Shown here: positions 18,072 through 26,218 of the stretch, in pieces | Position numbering within the stretch: position 1 is the stretch's first letter | How the letters are laid out: each line of letters starts with the position of its first letter | Origin: Rossellomorea vietnamensis | Lineage (GTDB): Bacteria; Bacillota; Bacilli; Bacillales; Bacillaceae_B | Assembly: GCF_025398035.1 (NCBI RefSeq) | Contig: NZ_CP104558.1 | Location: 1,302,001 to 1,366,000 of the forward strand | DNA: 64,000 bases | Direction: 5' to 3' | Translations under genes and position numbers: made by a program | The notes under the pieces: generated by a model | Told to the model about the DNA's origin: nothing | The model's database searches: none | Seen by the model: the letters and a program-made list of their open reading frames with translations, nothing else

Positions 18072-20982
18072 ATATTTCCAGGCTTGTCACGAGGTGCATT
18101 TTCTTTAGAAATATGTTCATTTTCTCCAGTGACATCGGCCTTTCAATCAGAAACCCTTGCGCAAAATCACAGCCAAGCTCCTTCAATAACTCTAATTGCC
18201 CGGGGGTTTCCACCCCTTCGGCCACCACTTTCATCTTCAATCCCTTCCCCATGGTGGAGATGGATTGAACGATCGCGACATCAGGTGTGTGATCGCTCAT
18301 ATTCTGTACAAACGAACGATCGATTTTCAGGATATGAAGAGGGAGATGCTTCAAGTAACTTAAAGAAGAGTAACCTGTGCCGAAATCATCAATCGCAAGC
18401 TTCACCCCAAGACCAGCAAGTGATTTCATGGCTTCGATTGTATGAGCTGCGTCATGAAGCATGATCGTCTCAGTCAGTTCCAGGCAGAGGTATTCCGCCG
18501 GCAGCCCGGATATAGCCAACGCTTCTTCCACATCATTCAGGAATGTAGGGTGCTGGAATTGCCGTGCTGAAACGTTGACAGATATATAGAACTCCCCCGC
18601 CTCTTGGTCTAACCACTCTTTTAACTGTATACAGGATTCGACCAGGACCCATTTACCGATATCATGTATCAGCCCTGTTTCTTCTGCAAGGGGGATGAAT
18701 TCACCTGGCGGGATCAACCCCCAGGTTGGATGCTGCCATCTGAGCAATGATTCACAGCCTATCAGGGATTGACCCTGAATGTGAAGGATGGGTTGAAACG
18801 CGATGAACAACTCCCGTTTCTCGACGGCTCGTCTGAGATGGGCCTCCATTTCCACCTTCCGTGTAATCTCTTCTTCCATATCCCTTGAGAAATAAACGGT
18901 ATTATTCCCGCCCTTGGATTTGGCCCAGTTTAGAGCAGAATCGGCATTTCTTAACAAGTCGGCAGTCTCTTCCCCATCCCGGGGATATATGCCTGCACCG
19001 ATACTGACGGATATGTAAAATTCTTTGCCCTGATAAGAAAAAGGTGCCTGGACGGTTTCCAGTATATCCTGGGTAATTTCTGAAATAGTGGCTTCATTCA
19101 CCTCTTTCGTGAGGAGCACCGTAAATTTATCCCCACTGAATCGGCCGAGGTATGCTCCTTTGGGGAGGATCCCTTGAATCCTTTGGGAAAGTTCTTTGAT
19201 GATGACATCTCCCACAAAATGACCAAGGGTATCATTAATCATCTTGAAACGGTCCATATCCAGAAACAATACCGCCAGCTGCCGTTTCTTCTTCTTCGCC
19301 CTTTGAATATGCTCGTCTACCATTTCCCTGAACTTCATCTTATTAGGCAGATCGGTTTCACCATCATAATATGCGAGCTGCGTGATTTTTTTCTCAAATT
19401 GACGCTCTTTCGTGACATTTCGACCTATCCCGAAGATCCCGACACATTTCCCCTCAACGGTAATCGGGATATTCTTGATTTGAAAGAAATTCACCTCACC
19501 TTTCTTGGATGCAATGGGAAGATCATAATACTGTTCTCTTCCATCCATCGCCCGGTAAAAATGCCTCCTTACCCGCACCGCGTCCTCTTTCCTGATAAAG
19601 TTAAGGGCGGATTTCCCAAGAACCTCTTCCCTCGTAAATCCAAATGTTTTCATGAATGAAGGGTTGAGGGAATTAAATCGGCCATTCAGATCGGTACTGT
19701 AGACAAAATCCGTATTATTATCAAAAAGGGAACGGTAATACTCCTCAGAGATCTGGATGTTTTGTGTTAATTCTTTTATGTCCTTTTCCGCTGTATTGAC
19801 TAAATGGGTCAAACTCATCATAACATCGGCTTCAGGCGTTAATTGAAAATCGATCTTAATATCCGTGATAGGTTCACGTATCCCTTCAGACAATCCAAGA
19901 TACGAAAGGGAATGAGCCATCAGCTTTGGTTCACCCCCACTATTTCCTAATTCTCCGTAAGAGAAGAAACCGGTCAATGGCGATACCTGATTTAGATAGG
20001 AAAGTTCCTGATTCGTTACATCGCGAACATATCTTCTTCTGGCTATACAATTATAGACAAAATGAGTTTCCACCGGTCGGCGTTTCAGTCGGGATAAGAG
20101 CTTTGTTGTGGAGCGGATTAAATCCTGCACATCAACAAATCCAAATGACACCGTCTCACCCTCCGTCACTTCCCGACTGAGTTCAACACTTCCATTAGTC
20201 AGCACATTCACGATATAGACCGCCACTTTATCATTCTTTTTTTGCAAAAGAAAAGGAAACTCGATCGAAGAGTCAGGAAGATCAGTCACAAATCTCTTCC
20301 CTAAATAGGTTTCAAGGATACGGATCGGTTTCACATGATTGATTTCCTTCAATATATTCCCTTGTGCTTTCGTGATATTGAAGACGGGGCCTACTTCCTG
20401 CCACTCTTCTACGCTGTGGGAATGGACCTTTAACTCCTCACCACTCAAAGAAGCCGTTACAAAGCCTTCGCTTGTTATTTCGTGGTTCGTGAATACGTAT
20501 GTCGGCCTATTATGAGGCAAATCAGAAGAAACACCGCCGACGATGGCCACTTCATCCCCTCTTTCCGATACACCTTCCAAGAATTCCTGAATTCCCAGCT
20601 GTAAGTGGCTCGCAAAGATAATGAACGCTTTGGTGTCGGATTTCCCTACAGCTTCGTTCAGATGGATACCCAGTTGCTTACTGGGTCCTGATTTTTCTTG
20701 TAAAAGGGACTCTATTGTGGTGCTTTCAAATATCGTAAAGGATAAGACGATCTCTGATACAATCGCTTCTTTTATGACTTGAGCGTTCGAGTTGCAGCCA
20801 ATGAGGATCCCCTGGGGTAATATCCTGTTAATGAGACGTTGCAGCCCTTCTATGACAGCGAAAGGGGCACCGCCGACAAATGCCTGGATCAGGAGGGAGG
20901 AATGTTGATCTATACCTTGCTCTTGAATAAATTGGTTCAGGGAGTGTTCGTCTTTATATATGAATTGAAAGGACTTCACCAT
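18070..20982 (-). CDS. FIST-PAS-GGDEF-EAL cyclic-di-GMP signalling protein
   Basis: 970 aa without membrane helices. Residues 1-380 are FIST N and C sensor domains (for example VGGAPFAVIEGLQRLINRIL and EPKLMAHSLSY), about 410-530 is a PAS domain (YYRSLFDNNTDFVYSTDLNG), 540-700 GGDEF and 710-960 EAL. The GGDEF signature is SGDKF (616-620), so cyclase activity is doubtful. The EAL domain has ESLLRW (744-749), NVSARQF, LELTET, DDFGTGYSSL, LKIDRSFV and VVAEGVET, so a phosphodiesterase is likely. FIST domains are thought to bind small ligands such as amino acids. A single gene inserted in the yis-like order. Confidence 0.93.
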   Translation of the reverse strand: MVKSFQFIYKDEHSLNQFIQEQGIDQHSSLLIQAFVGGAPFAVIEGLQRLINRILPQGILIGCNSNAQVIKEAIVSEIVLSFTIFESTTIESLLQEKSGPSKQLGIHLNEAVGKSDTKAFIIFASHLQLGIQEFLEGVSERGDEVAIVGGVSSDLPHNRPTYVFTNHEITSEGFVTASLSGEELKVHSHSVEEWQEVGPVFNITKAQGNILKEINHVKPIRILETYLGKRFVTDLPDSSIEFPFLLQKKNDKVAVYIVNVLTNGSVELSREVTEGETVSFGFVDVQDLIRSTTKLLSRLKRRPVETHFVYNCIARRRYVRDVTNQELSYLNQVSPLTGFFSYGELGNSGGEPKLMAHSLSYLGLSEGIREPITDIKIDFQLTPEADVMMSLTHLVNTAEKDIKELTQNIQISEEYYRSLFDNNTDFVYSTDLNGRFNSLNPSFMKTFGFTREEVLGKSALNFIRKEDAVRVRRHFYRAMDGREQYYDLPIASKKGEVNFFQIKNIPITVEGKCVGIFGIGRNVTKERQFEKKITQLAYYDGETDLPNKMKFREMVDEHIQRAKKKKRQLAVLFLDMDRFKMINDTLGHFVGDVIIKELSQRIQGILPKGAYLGRFSGDKFTVLLTKEVNEATISEITQDILETVQAPFSYQGKEFYISVSIGAGIYPRDGEETADLLRNADSALNWAKSKGGNNTVYFSRDMEEEITRKVEMEAHLRRAVEKRELFIAFQPILHIQGQSLIGCESLLRWQHPTWGLIPPGEFIPLAEETGLIHDIGKWVLVESCIQLKEWLDQEAGEFYISVNVSARQFQHPTFLNDVEEALAISGLPAEYLCLELTETIMLHDAAHTIEAMKSLAGLGVKLAIDDFGTGYSSLSYLKHLPLHILKIDRSFVQNMSDHTPDVAIVQSISTMGKGLKMKVVAEGVETPGQLELLKELGCDFAQGFLIERPMSLEKMNIFLKKMHLVTSLEI

Positions 20983-21098
20983 TTTCTACACCTACTTGAA
21001 AGACATCGTTTCTAACAAAATACCACAATTCGACAGATTTGGATATCCATTTATATGAAAATAGTTGCCGTTCACTTCCTTCATCTCAGGAAAAGACT

Positions 21099-21132
21099 AA
21101 AATAAAAAGCCTGCTCCATAAATGAGCAGACT
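21099..21132 (-). terminator. terminator of yisL-like gene
   Basis: Minus-strand AGTCTGCTC pairs with GAGCAGGCT (21124-21132 with 21108-21116, one G-U) and is followed by TTTTTATTTT. Confidence 0.75.
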
Positions 21133-21140
21133 TTTCCAGC

Positions 21141-21512
21141 TTATGCAAATGGATGTAACCCAAGTGGTAAACGCAGTCCCAAGTATAGAACAATGAGTAG
21201 CGCAATCACCATGACAATCCACAATACATTCGTGCTTTTTCCTTTATTCATGCGGACCAGGATCATCTCAAACATACCGATCACCCATATTCCCACCAAT
21301 CCTTTAATGCCATAAAGGGCCGGATTGATTCCCTGATGCTTCCAGAATAAAAGGGCACCGGTTAGAATAATGAGCAAGTAAAATAATCGTAAGATCATAT
21401 GTACAACTTTCATGCCTTTTTTCTTCCCTGCGTTATGCAGTCCGACCGCTACAAAGAAAAGAATGATGGCAACAACCCACGTTGTAATATGGGCATGTGT
21501 ATTATCAAACAT
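21141..21512 (-). CDS. yisL: YisL family membrane protein (DUF1516)
   Basis: 123 aa with four hydrophobic helices (about 10-26, 40-58, 68-86, 96-114) and a KKKGMKVVHMILR loop; very like B. subtilis YisL. Function unknown. AGGAGG precedes the ATG. Same strand as yisK, 72 bp downstream of it, as in B. subtilis. Confidence 0.8.
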   Translation of the reverse strand: MFDNTHAHITTWVVAIILFFVAVGLHNAGKKKGMKVVHMILRLFYLLIILTGALLFWKHQGINPALYGIKGLVGIWVIGMFEMILVRMNKGKSTNVLWIVMVIALLIVLYLGLRLPLGLHPFA

Positions 21513-21584
21513 ATTGAACCTCCTACAGGTAGATAGTTTACGTCCATAATATTACCACAGTCTGTACATCAACAGAAATTTTAA

Positions 21585-22454
21585 CTAAGCCTGTAACGGA
21601 TTTGTCAAAATTCCCAATCCTTCTATTTCGATTTCCACTACATCTCCCTTTCTCAAAAAGCGTGGGGGCTTGTAGCCTTTTCCTACTCCAGAAGGTGTAC
21701 CTGTCGCAATGACATCCCCCGGCAACAGCGTCATTCCTTTGGACAGGGTGGAAATGATCGTCGGAATGGAGAAAATCATTTGTCCCGTATTGGAAGACTG
21801 GCGAATTTCGCCATTGACCTTCGTGGTGATGGACAGGTTCTGAGGGTCATCCACTTCATCCTTTGTCACAAGGAACGGACCCATCGGGCAAGTTGTATCC
21901 AGGCTTTTTCCTATGAAAAATTGGCCGTGTTTTTTTTGGAGGTCACGGGCTGTGATATCATTCAGGATCGAATAACCAAACACATGGTCCATCGCTTCTT
22001 CAGGAGAAATCCCTCTCCCTTTCTTTCCGATGATCACGGCCAGTTCCCCTTCATAATCAAGCTCGTCTGTGATGTCATCATGATGAAGCACCGTTTCCCC
22101 GGGACCGATGACCGTATGGGTTGCTTTCGTGAAAATCATGATATTCTTCGGGATATCCTGTTCACCACCCATTTCAATGGCATGTTCACGATAGTTCTTT
22201 CCTACACACATAATGTTTCTTTTCACTGTCGGCATCGGGGAAAGCCATTGCACTTCATCCTTTGCAAATGATGAAAGAGCTTCACCCTTTTCCCTAAGAA
22301 GAGCTTCCACACTTTCAAGAAAACCTTCCCCGGATTCGATTCCCTGAAGTAAATCCCCGGGTAATCCGTCCACCCCTGCTAAATCAAGGATCCTTCCTTC
22401 CACTTCCACTCCATATGTTTCGTTCCCCTCAACTGCATAGCTAACGAATTTCAT
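21585..22454 (-). CDS. yisK: fumarylacetoacetate hydrolase family protein (YisK-like)
   Basis: 289 aa FAH-fold enzyme. The metal and catalytic segments are visible: NYREHAIEMG, DYEGELAVIIGKKGRGIS, FGYSILNDITARDLQ, KSLDTTCPMGP and VIATGTPSGVGKG. B. subtilis YisK has been described as an oxaloacetate decarboxylase-type enzyme that interacts with the Mbl cytoskeleton protein; the same role here is inferred from similarity and position. AAAAGGGG lies upstream of the ATG. Starts 24 bp after the DUF418 gene, so probably cotranscribed. Confidence 0.85.
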   Translation of the reverse strand: MKFVSYAVEGNETYGVEVEGRILDLAGVDGLPGDLLQGIESGEGFLESVEALLREKGEALSSFAKDEVQWLSPMPTVKRNIMCVGKNYREHAIEMGGEQDIPKNIMIFTKATHTVIGPGETVLHHDDITDELDYEGELAVIIGKKGRGISPEEAMDHVFGYSILNDITARDLQKKHGQFFIGKSLDTTCPMGPFLVTKDEVDDPQNLSITTKVNGEIRQSSNTGQMIFSIPTIISTLSKGMTLLPGDVIATGTPSGVGKGYKPPRFLRKGDVVEIEIEGLGILTNPLQA

Positions 22455-22478
22455 CCTTATTCATCCCCTTTTCCAGTT

Positions 22479-23666
22479 TTACACTTCTCCCTTTTTCACA
22501 ACATTGCGTCTACCATAACTTAATACCCGCCAAAGCTTTTCAACAGGTCCATATTGAAACTTGGATAACCACATTTCAGATAGGATCACCTGTATGACAT
22601 AAATCCCCACTGCCAGCATCGTCCCTGTCGTTAACGTCACTTCTCCGTAAAGTCCAAACCCATAGGAATAGAAGATCAGGGTGCCGATGATGGATTGCAT
22701 CAGGTAATTTGAGAGGGACATTTTCCCTACTGAAGCGAATGGCTTGCTCCATTTCATCATTTTTTCATTCAACAATAATAATGAAAGGATTATTGCATAA
22801 GATACTGATAAGAACGGACCTCCTAAAAAGTCCTGTATATAGCTGTAAGCGAAGTTGGACTCAATGAGTAACGGCAGCGCTTTAATGATGATTCCAACGA
22901 GTAACGTACATCCACCTGTTATCATCCAAACCTTCTTATGCTTTCTGACTTTGCTCAATAGCTGAAGTTTACTTGCGCCTGCCCCGATCATCATCATAGG
23001 AAGAATCGAAAGTAACAAGAATAAAAGATTGTCAGGTGAGTTCACTATATACCAGTCCTGAAAGCGTTGTTCCATGATACTGCTGAAGCTTCCTGAGGCA
23101 TAGGCTGAGACCGAATCCTGCAATGCGGCAATGTTCGTATAATTGGTCACACCCGTGGGATCAGAGAATGTCATCAACACTAGTAAAATACTGAAAAACA
23201 ACTGCGGCATGAGAAATAGCATTCCTCCCAGCCACATCAATCCCTTCCCGGAAAGCCGCATGAAACCAAGAAGGATCAGACCGAAAACGGCGTAATTTAT
23301 CAGGATGTCCCCTGACCAGATCAGGAAGGCATGAATACAGCCGATACCCAATAAAATAAGGAGTCTTCTTACCCCAAACAGGTAGAAGGACGTCCCTTTC
23401 ATCGTTGCCCTTTGCTGCTGGATCCCCAGCCCATAGCCAAACATCATGGCGAATAAGGGATAGAAACTCGCTTGGACCAAAACATCAATCCATGGAAATA
23501 ATGCCGTATCTTCAGGTGTTTTCCACCAGGTATACGGATCAAAGTACAGAAACGGTGAATGGAAGGAAATCATGTTGATGATAAAGATGCCGAGCAGAGA
23601 GAATCCCCTGATCACATCGAGACTTACAATACGTTCTGATTGTTCAATTGGCGACAAGTTGTTCAT
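22479..23666 (-). CDS. DUF418/YeiB family membrane protein
   Basis: 395 aa, about 10 membrane helices. The N-terminal SLDVIRGFSLLGIFIINMI and the C-terminal SNYLMQSIIG plus FQYGPVEKLWR are hallmarks of DUF418 proteins, distantly related to acyltransferase-3 membrane proteins. Function unknown. GGAGG precedes the ATG. Divergent from gerPA, upstream of yisK. Confidence 0.85.
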   Translation of the reverse strand: MNNLSPIEQSERIVSLDVIRGFSLLGIFIINMISFHSPFLYFDPYTWWKTPEDTALFPWIDVLVQASFYPLFAMMFGYGLGIQQQRATMKGTSFYLFGVRRLLILLGIGCIHAFLIWSGDILINYAVFGLILLGFMRLSGKGLMWLGGMLFLMPQLFFSILLVLMTFSDPTGVTNYTNIAALQDSVSAYASGSFSSIMEQRFQDWYIVNSPDNLLFLLLSILPMMMIGAGASKLQLLSKVRKHKKVWMITGGCTLLVGIIIKALPLLIESNFAYSYIQDFLGGPFLSVSYAIILSLLLLNEKMMKWSKPFASVGKMSLSNYLMQSIIGTLIFYSYGFGLYGEVTLTTGTMLAVGIYVIQVILSEMWLSKFQYGPVEKLWRVLSYGRRNVVKKGEV

Positions 23667-23718
23667 TCATTTTCCTCCGAAATCATTGATCTAATTTCTA
23701 TTCTAACCTGAAACGGTC

Positions 23719-23730
23719 ATTTAGGCGATT
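23719..23730 (+). promoter_or_regulatory. GerE box upstream of gerPA
   Basis: ATTTAGGCGATT matches the GerE consensus RWWTRGGYNNYY at every position and ends 2 bp before the -35 region of the sigma-K promoter. Confidence 0.65.
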
Positions 23731-23732
23731 AT

Positions 23733-23760
23733 CACCTATTCATGTTCTTAACATAGAATA
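23733..23760 (+). promoter_or_regulatory. sigma-K promoter of the gerP operon
   Basis: CAC (23733-23735), exactly 16 bp, then CATAGAATA (23752-23760), matching the sigma-K form AC-N16-CATANNNTA. This agrees with late mother-cell expression of gerP in B. subtilis. Confidence 0.75.
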
Positions 23761-23796
23761 ACAATAATTAACTTTGTCTTAAAGGTGTGAGTCAGA

Positions 23797-24018
23797 ATGC
23801 CTGCAATTGTAGGAATAGCACAAGTCATAAACGTCGGTTCCAGTGCCGTCTTTCACATTGGGGACGTCTTTAACATCAGTCCGATATCAACAGCCAAAAC
23901 CTTTGCCGGTGCAGGTTCATTTATTACAGGTAGAGGGATTTCCGTCTATAATGAAAGTTCCTTGACCTACACGGTGGACGATGATGGAATGGATCAAGGA
24001 ATAAACTTTACCCTATGA
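23797..24018 (+). CDS. gerPA: spore germination protein GerPA
   Basis: 73 aa. First gene of the hexacistronic gerP operon, needed for permeability of the spore coat to germinants. MPAIVGIAQVINVGSSAVFHIGD and KTFAGAGSF are the GerPA/PF-family signature; the last gene of this operon is its paralogue. AAAGGTG lies before the ATG. Confidence 0.93.
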   Translation: MPAIVGIAQVINVGSSAVFHIGDVFNISPISTAKTFAGAGSFITGRGISVYNESSLTYTVDDDGMDQGINFTL

Positions 24019-24031
24019 GTGTGATGCGAAA

Positions 24032-24256
24032 ATGACGAATTATTATGTTCAACAATCCATACAGATACAATTCATTAAAATCGGGGGAATGTCCAATTCT
24101 TCCGTATTGCAGATCGGTACATGTGGACAGATAAATACAAATGACTATCTGTATAATACCGGTGGTTTCACGGAACCTGCTCCTGAAGCAGAAAAAAACG
24201 GGAGTGTTTCACAGGGACCATCAGCATCTCCTTTAGTTCCTCTTCAAAGGCCTTAA
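24032..24256 (+). CDS. gerPB: spore germination protein GerPB
   Basis: 74 aa. MTNYYVQQSIQIQFIKIGG and SVLQIGTCGQI identify GerPB. The C-terminal third (PAPEAEKNGSVSQGPSASPL) is Pro/Ser-rich and likely disordered. Starts 13 bp after gerPA. Coat-associated; role in germinant access is known from Bacillus gerP mutants. Confidence 0.92.
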   Translation: MTNYYVQQSIQIQFIKIGGMSNSSVLQIGTCGQINTNDYLYNTGGFTEPAPEAEKNGSVSQGPSASPLVPLQRP

Positions 24257-24287
24257 AAGAGTCCGCGACAAGAAAAGAGGTGGCAGG

Positions 24288-24917
24288 ATGACTAATTACT
24301 ATATGACACCCCAACAACTGTATCAGTATATCGACATGTTGAATTCGAGAATTGTCGCGTTAGAAAAGAAAGTAGATGAGCTCTCACAGGAATTGACGAC
24401 GATCAAAGATACTCCCAAGATCAATGTGGAAAAAATTGAATATAAGTTCGATCAGCTTAAAGTCGAGTCCCTGGACGGTACGTTGAACATCGGCCTTAAC
24501 CCAAGTAATTTAAAGGATACGATAGAAGATTTGGCCGTTGATCAGAATGTGAATGTCGATTCAATCAAAGACCTGACTCCTTATAAAGAAAGGATAACGA
24601 AAGAAATACAAGCATATATTCAAGCCGAAGTACCTGCCCTGATTCAAGACAATGAAATGCAATTCCAACGATCCCTCGATCCTTCTTATTATGAAATGGT
24701 GCAGCAAGACCTTCTGAATCAGATGCCGCAGAGAATCGATTTCTATCTGGAGAACATACCGCATGTCGAGTCCAAACAATCTGAAGGGGAATGGGAAAGA
24801 AAAATCATTTCAAAGATCAAACAGGATATTCAAACGGCACTCTTCTCCTTTATGTCCCAGATGCCGGAAAATATGGAAGGGATGAATAACAATGAACCTC
24901 CAAGTAATCAATCGTGA
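24288..24917 (+). CDS. gerPC: spore germination protein GerPC
   Basis: 209 aa. The N-terminal helix (QLYQYIDMLNSRIVALEKKV) is coiled-coil-like and followed by INVEKIEYKFDQLKVESLDG and LNIGLNPSN, typical of GerPC. GAGGTGGCAGG serves as ribosome site. Its 3' end overlaps gerPD by 26 bp. Confidence 0.92.
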   Translation: MTNYYMTPQQLYQYIDMLNSRIVALEKKVDELSQELTTIKDTPKINVEKIEYKFDQLKVESLDGTLNIGLNPSNLKDTIEDLAVDQNVNVDSIKDLTPYKERITKEIQAYIQAEVPALIQDNEMQFQRSLDPSYYEMVQQDLLNQMPQRIDFYLENIPHVESKQSEGEWERKIISKIKQDIQTALFSFMSQMPENMEGMNNNEPPSNQS

Positions 24918-25071
24918 ATTGTCCGTCGGCAGTATCGATATTGCAGGGGTGGCAAGCTCCTCTCTCGTCCTGATCGGGGACGCCGATATCATCCAGCTGA
25001 CTTCTGCATTCGATACTCCGCCCGAATCATTGATCATCGGTCCATTTGTTCCTCTGACACCGAAGGGATAA
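24892..25071 (+). CDS. gerPD: spore germination protein GerPD
   Basis: A 59-residue protein starting MNLQVINRELSVGSI and ending PLTPKG. The segment SSSLVLIGDADIIQLTSAFD and its place between gerPC and gerPE identify GerPD. It begins inside the end of gerPC in another frame, and gerPE starts 3 bp after its stop codon, so translation is coupled. Confidence 0.9.
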   Translation: MNLQVINRELSVGSIDIAGVASSSLVLIGDADIIQLTSAFDTPPESLIIGPFVPLTPKG

Positions 25072-25074
25072 TAG

Positions 25075-25482
25075 ATGTTTAAGCGATATTCGATTGTAAA
25101 TAAATTAGACGGCATTACGTTATCCTTTAGTTCTCTCTATCAACTGGGCGATTCCGAAAACATAAACGCTCTATCCTTTGCCTATGCTGTTCAACGGGAG
25201 AAAGAGTTTTTCTTGACGAGCGAAGGAAGCTTTGATTCCAGTGTCTTTCAAGGACCACTGAAAAAACCACCTTACGATCCCACTGTCAGGGTCAATAGAC
25301 TAAACCTTTGTCCGATCAAGGTAGATCAAGTATTTATCAAGGCTACGGCTTTCTCTTCCATCATCCATATTGGAAATACGTCGAGTGTAGCCATGGAAGC
25401 AAGAGTGAAACACATCCGTCAGCTTGAATCTAAAAAGCATGAAGAGGTGGAAAATTTCGAAACCATAGATCAGCCAGACTAA
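25075..25482 (+). CDS. gerPE: spore germination protein GerPE
   Basis: 135 aa. RYSIVNKLDGITLSFSSLYQ and LGDSENINALSFAYAVQRE are GerPE signatures. The ATG follows the gerPD stop codon directly. The C-terminus (after about 115) is charged and variable. Confidence 0.92.
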   Translation: MFKRYSIVNKLDGITLSFSSLYQLGDSENINALSFAYAVQREKEFFLTSEGSFDSSVFQGPLKKPPYDPTVRVNRLNLCPIKVDQVFIKATAFSSIIHIGNTSSVAMEARVKHIRQLESKKHEEVENFETIDQPD

Positions 25483-25500
25483 AAGCCTATAGCAATATGA

Positions 25501-25527
25501 ACATTCCATTCTGTTTCACATAGGTTA
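25501..25527 (+). promoter_or_regulatory. internal sigma-K promoter before gerPF
   Basis: AC (25501-25502), exactly 16 bp, then CATAGGTTA (25519-25527), again matching AC-N16-CATANNNTA. A near-match to an inverted GerE box (AAAAGCCTATAG, 11 of 12) lies at 25481-25492. gerPF may therefore be expressed separately as well as from the operon promoter. Confidence 0.6.
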
Positions 25528-25560
25528 ACAGTATAGATATTTATGAAGAGGATGTTGAAT

Positions 25561-25779
25561 ATGCCCGCTTTAGTAGGTCCTGTCGCTATTCTTAATGTAG
25601 GTGGAGGAAGTGTACAGTTTGGGGATACAGGTATTATCTCCCCTAAGTCCGCATCGAAAACGTTCAGTGGTTCTGGTGGATTCAATACCGGACCATTTCA
25701 ACTGAGCTACAATGTCTTCAGTGTTAATACAACATTTGATTGTAATGTCGTAGACCAGCCAATTACCGGAAATAACTAA
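25561..25779 (+). CDS. gerPF: spore germination protein GerPF
   Basis: 72 aa, MPALVGPVAILNVGGGSVQFGD and KTFSGSGGFNTG; paralogue of GerPA. The ATG at 25561 is preferred over one at 25543 because AGAGG lies 9 bp upstream and GerPF proteins start MPA. A 78-bp gap with its own sigma-K-like promoter precedes it. Confidence 0.93.
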   Translation: MPALVGPVAILNVGGGSVQFGDTGIISPKSASKTFSGSGGFNTGPFQLSYNVFSVNTTFDCNVVDQPITGNN

Positions 25780-25780
25780 A

Positions 25781-25819
25781 AAACCAAAAAGCCCACCAGC
25801 AGGCTTTTTGGTTTTTTTG
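25781..25819. terminator. bidirectional terminator after gerPF
   Basis: AAACCAAAAAGCC pairs with GGCTTTTTGGTTT around loop CACCAGCA; long T-run on the plus side and A-run on the left serve gerP and the convergent yisB-like gene. Confidence 0.85.
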
Positions 25820-25825
25820 TATCGA

Positions 25826-26128
25826 CTATCTCTTCTTTCTTCGCTCGTGGCTTTTCTTCGTTTTGACTAATTTAGTAGGCGGCTGCTTTCGGATCCATTT
25901 TATGAATGCATGAATCTTCTCATCTTTTCTTAACTCTTCGATTGAGTTTAATCTTGCTCCTAGTTCATCATTTGTGTAAAGGGAATGAATCTGTTTATGA
26001 CAAGGAATGCATAGTTGTGCCGTGGGGAGGAATGTTCCCCCGACCTCCTTGGGTGTGAGGTGATGAATCGTAATTTCTACATTTCTCCTGGCACATAACT
26101 CACATGCACCAATCGCTCTTTTACTCAT
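25826..26128 (-). CDS. HNH endonuclease family protein (YisB-like)
   Basis: 100 aa. Two CxxC zinc knuckles (CELCARR and CIPCHKQ) flank the HHL and H residues of a compact HNH core (ITIHHLTPKEVGG). The C-terminus is Lys/Arg-rich. In B. subtilis yisB lies between gerPF and the sbc/add genes, the same position as here. Biological role unknown; not obviously part of a mobile element. Confidence 0.8.
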   Translation of the reverse strand: MSKRAIGACELCARRNVEITIHHLTPKEVGGTFLPTAQLCIPCHKQIHSLYTNDELGARLNSIEELRKDEKIHAFIKWIRKQPPTKLVKTKKSHERRKKR

Positions 26129-26182
26129 CTTTCACCATCCCTGAATACGTGATTAGTATAGGTATTCCCTTTAGCAGCAAAA

Positions 26183-26214
26183 AAACACTTCGCAGCTAAT
26201 GCTCCGAAGTGTTT
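26183..26214 (-). terminator. terminator of addAB
   Basis: AAACACTTCG (26183-26192) pairs with CGAAGTGTTT (26205-26214); on the minus strand seven T residues follow. Confidence 0.85.
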
Positions 26215-26218
26215 CCTT

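Noticed and set aside
24810..25115. Minus-strand open frame of about 100 codons opposite gerPC-gerPE
   Set aside because: It is antisense to three well-supported gerP genes, without a ribosome site or recognisable protein.
25826..26128. HNH gene as sign of a prophage or homing element
   Set aside because: No terminase, integrase, intron structure or flanking repeats. Its position matches chromosomal yisB.
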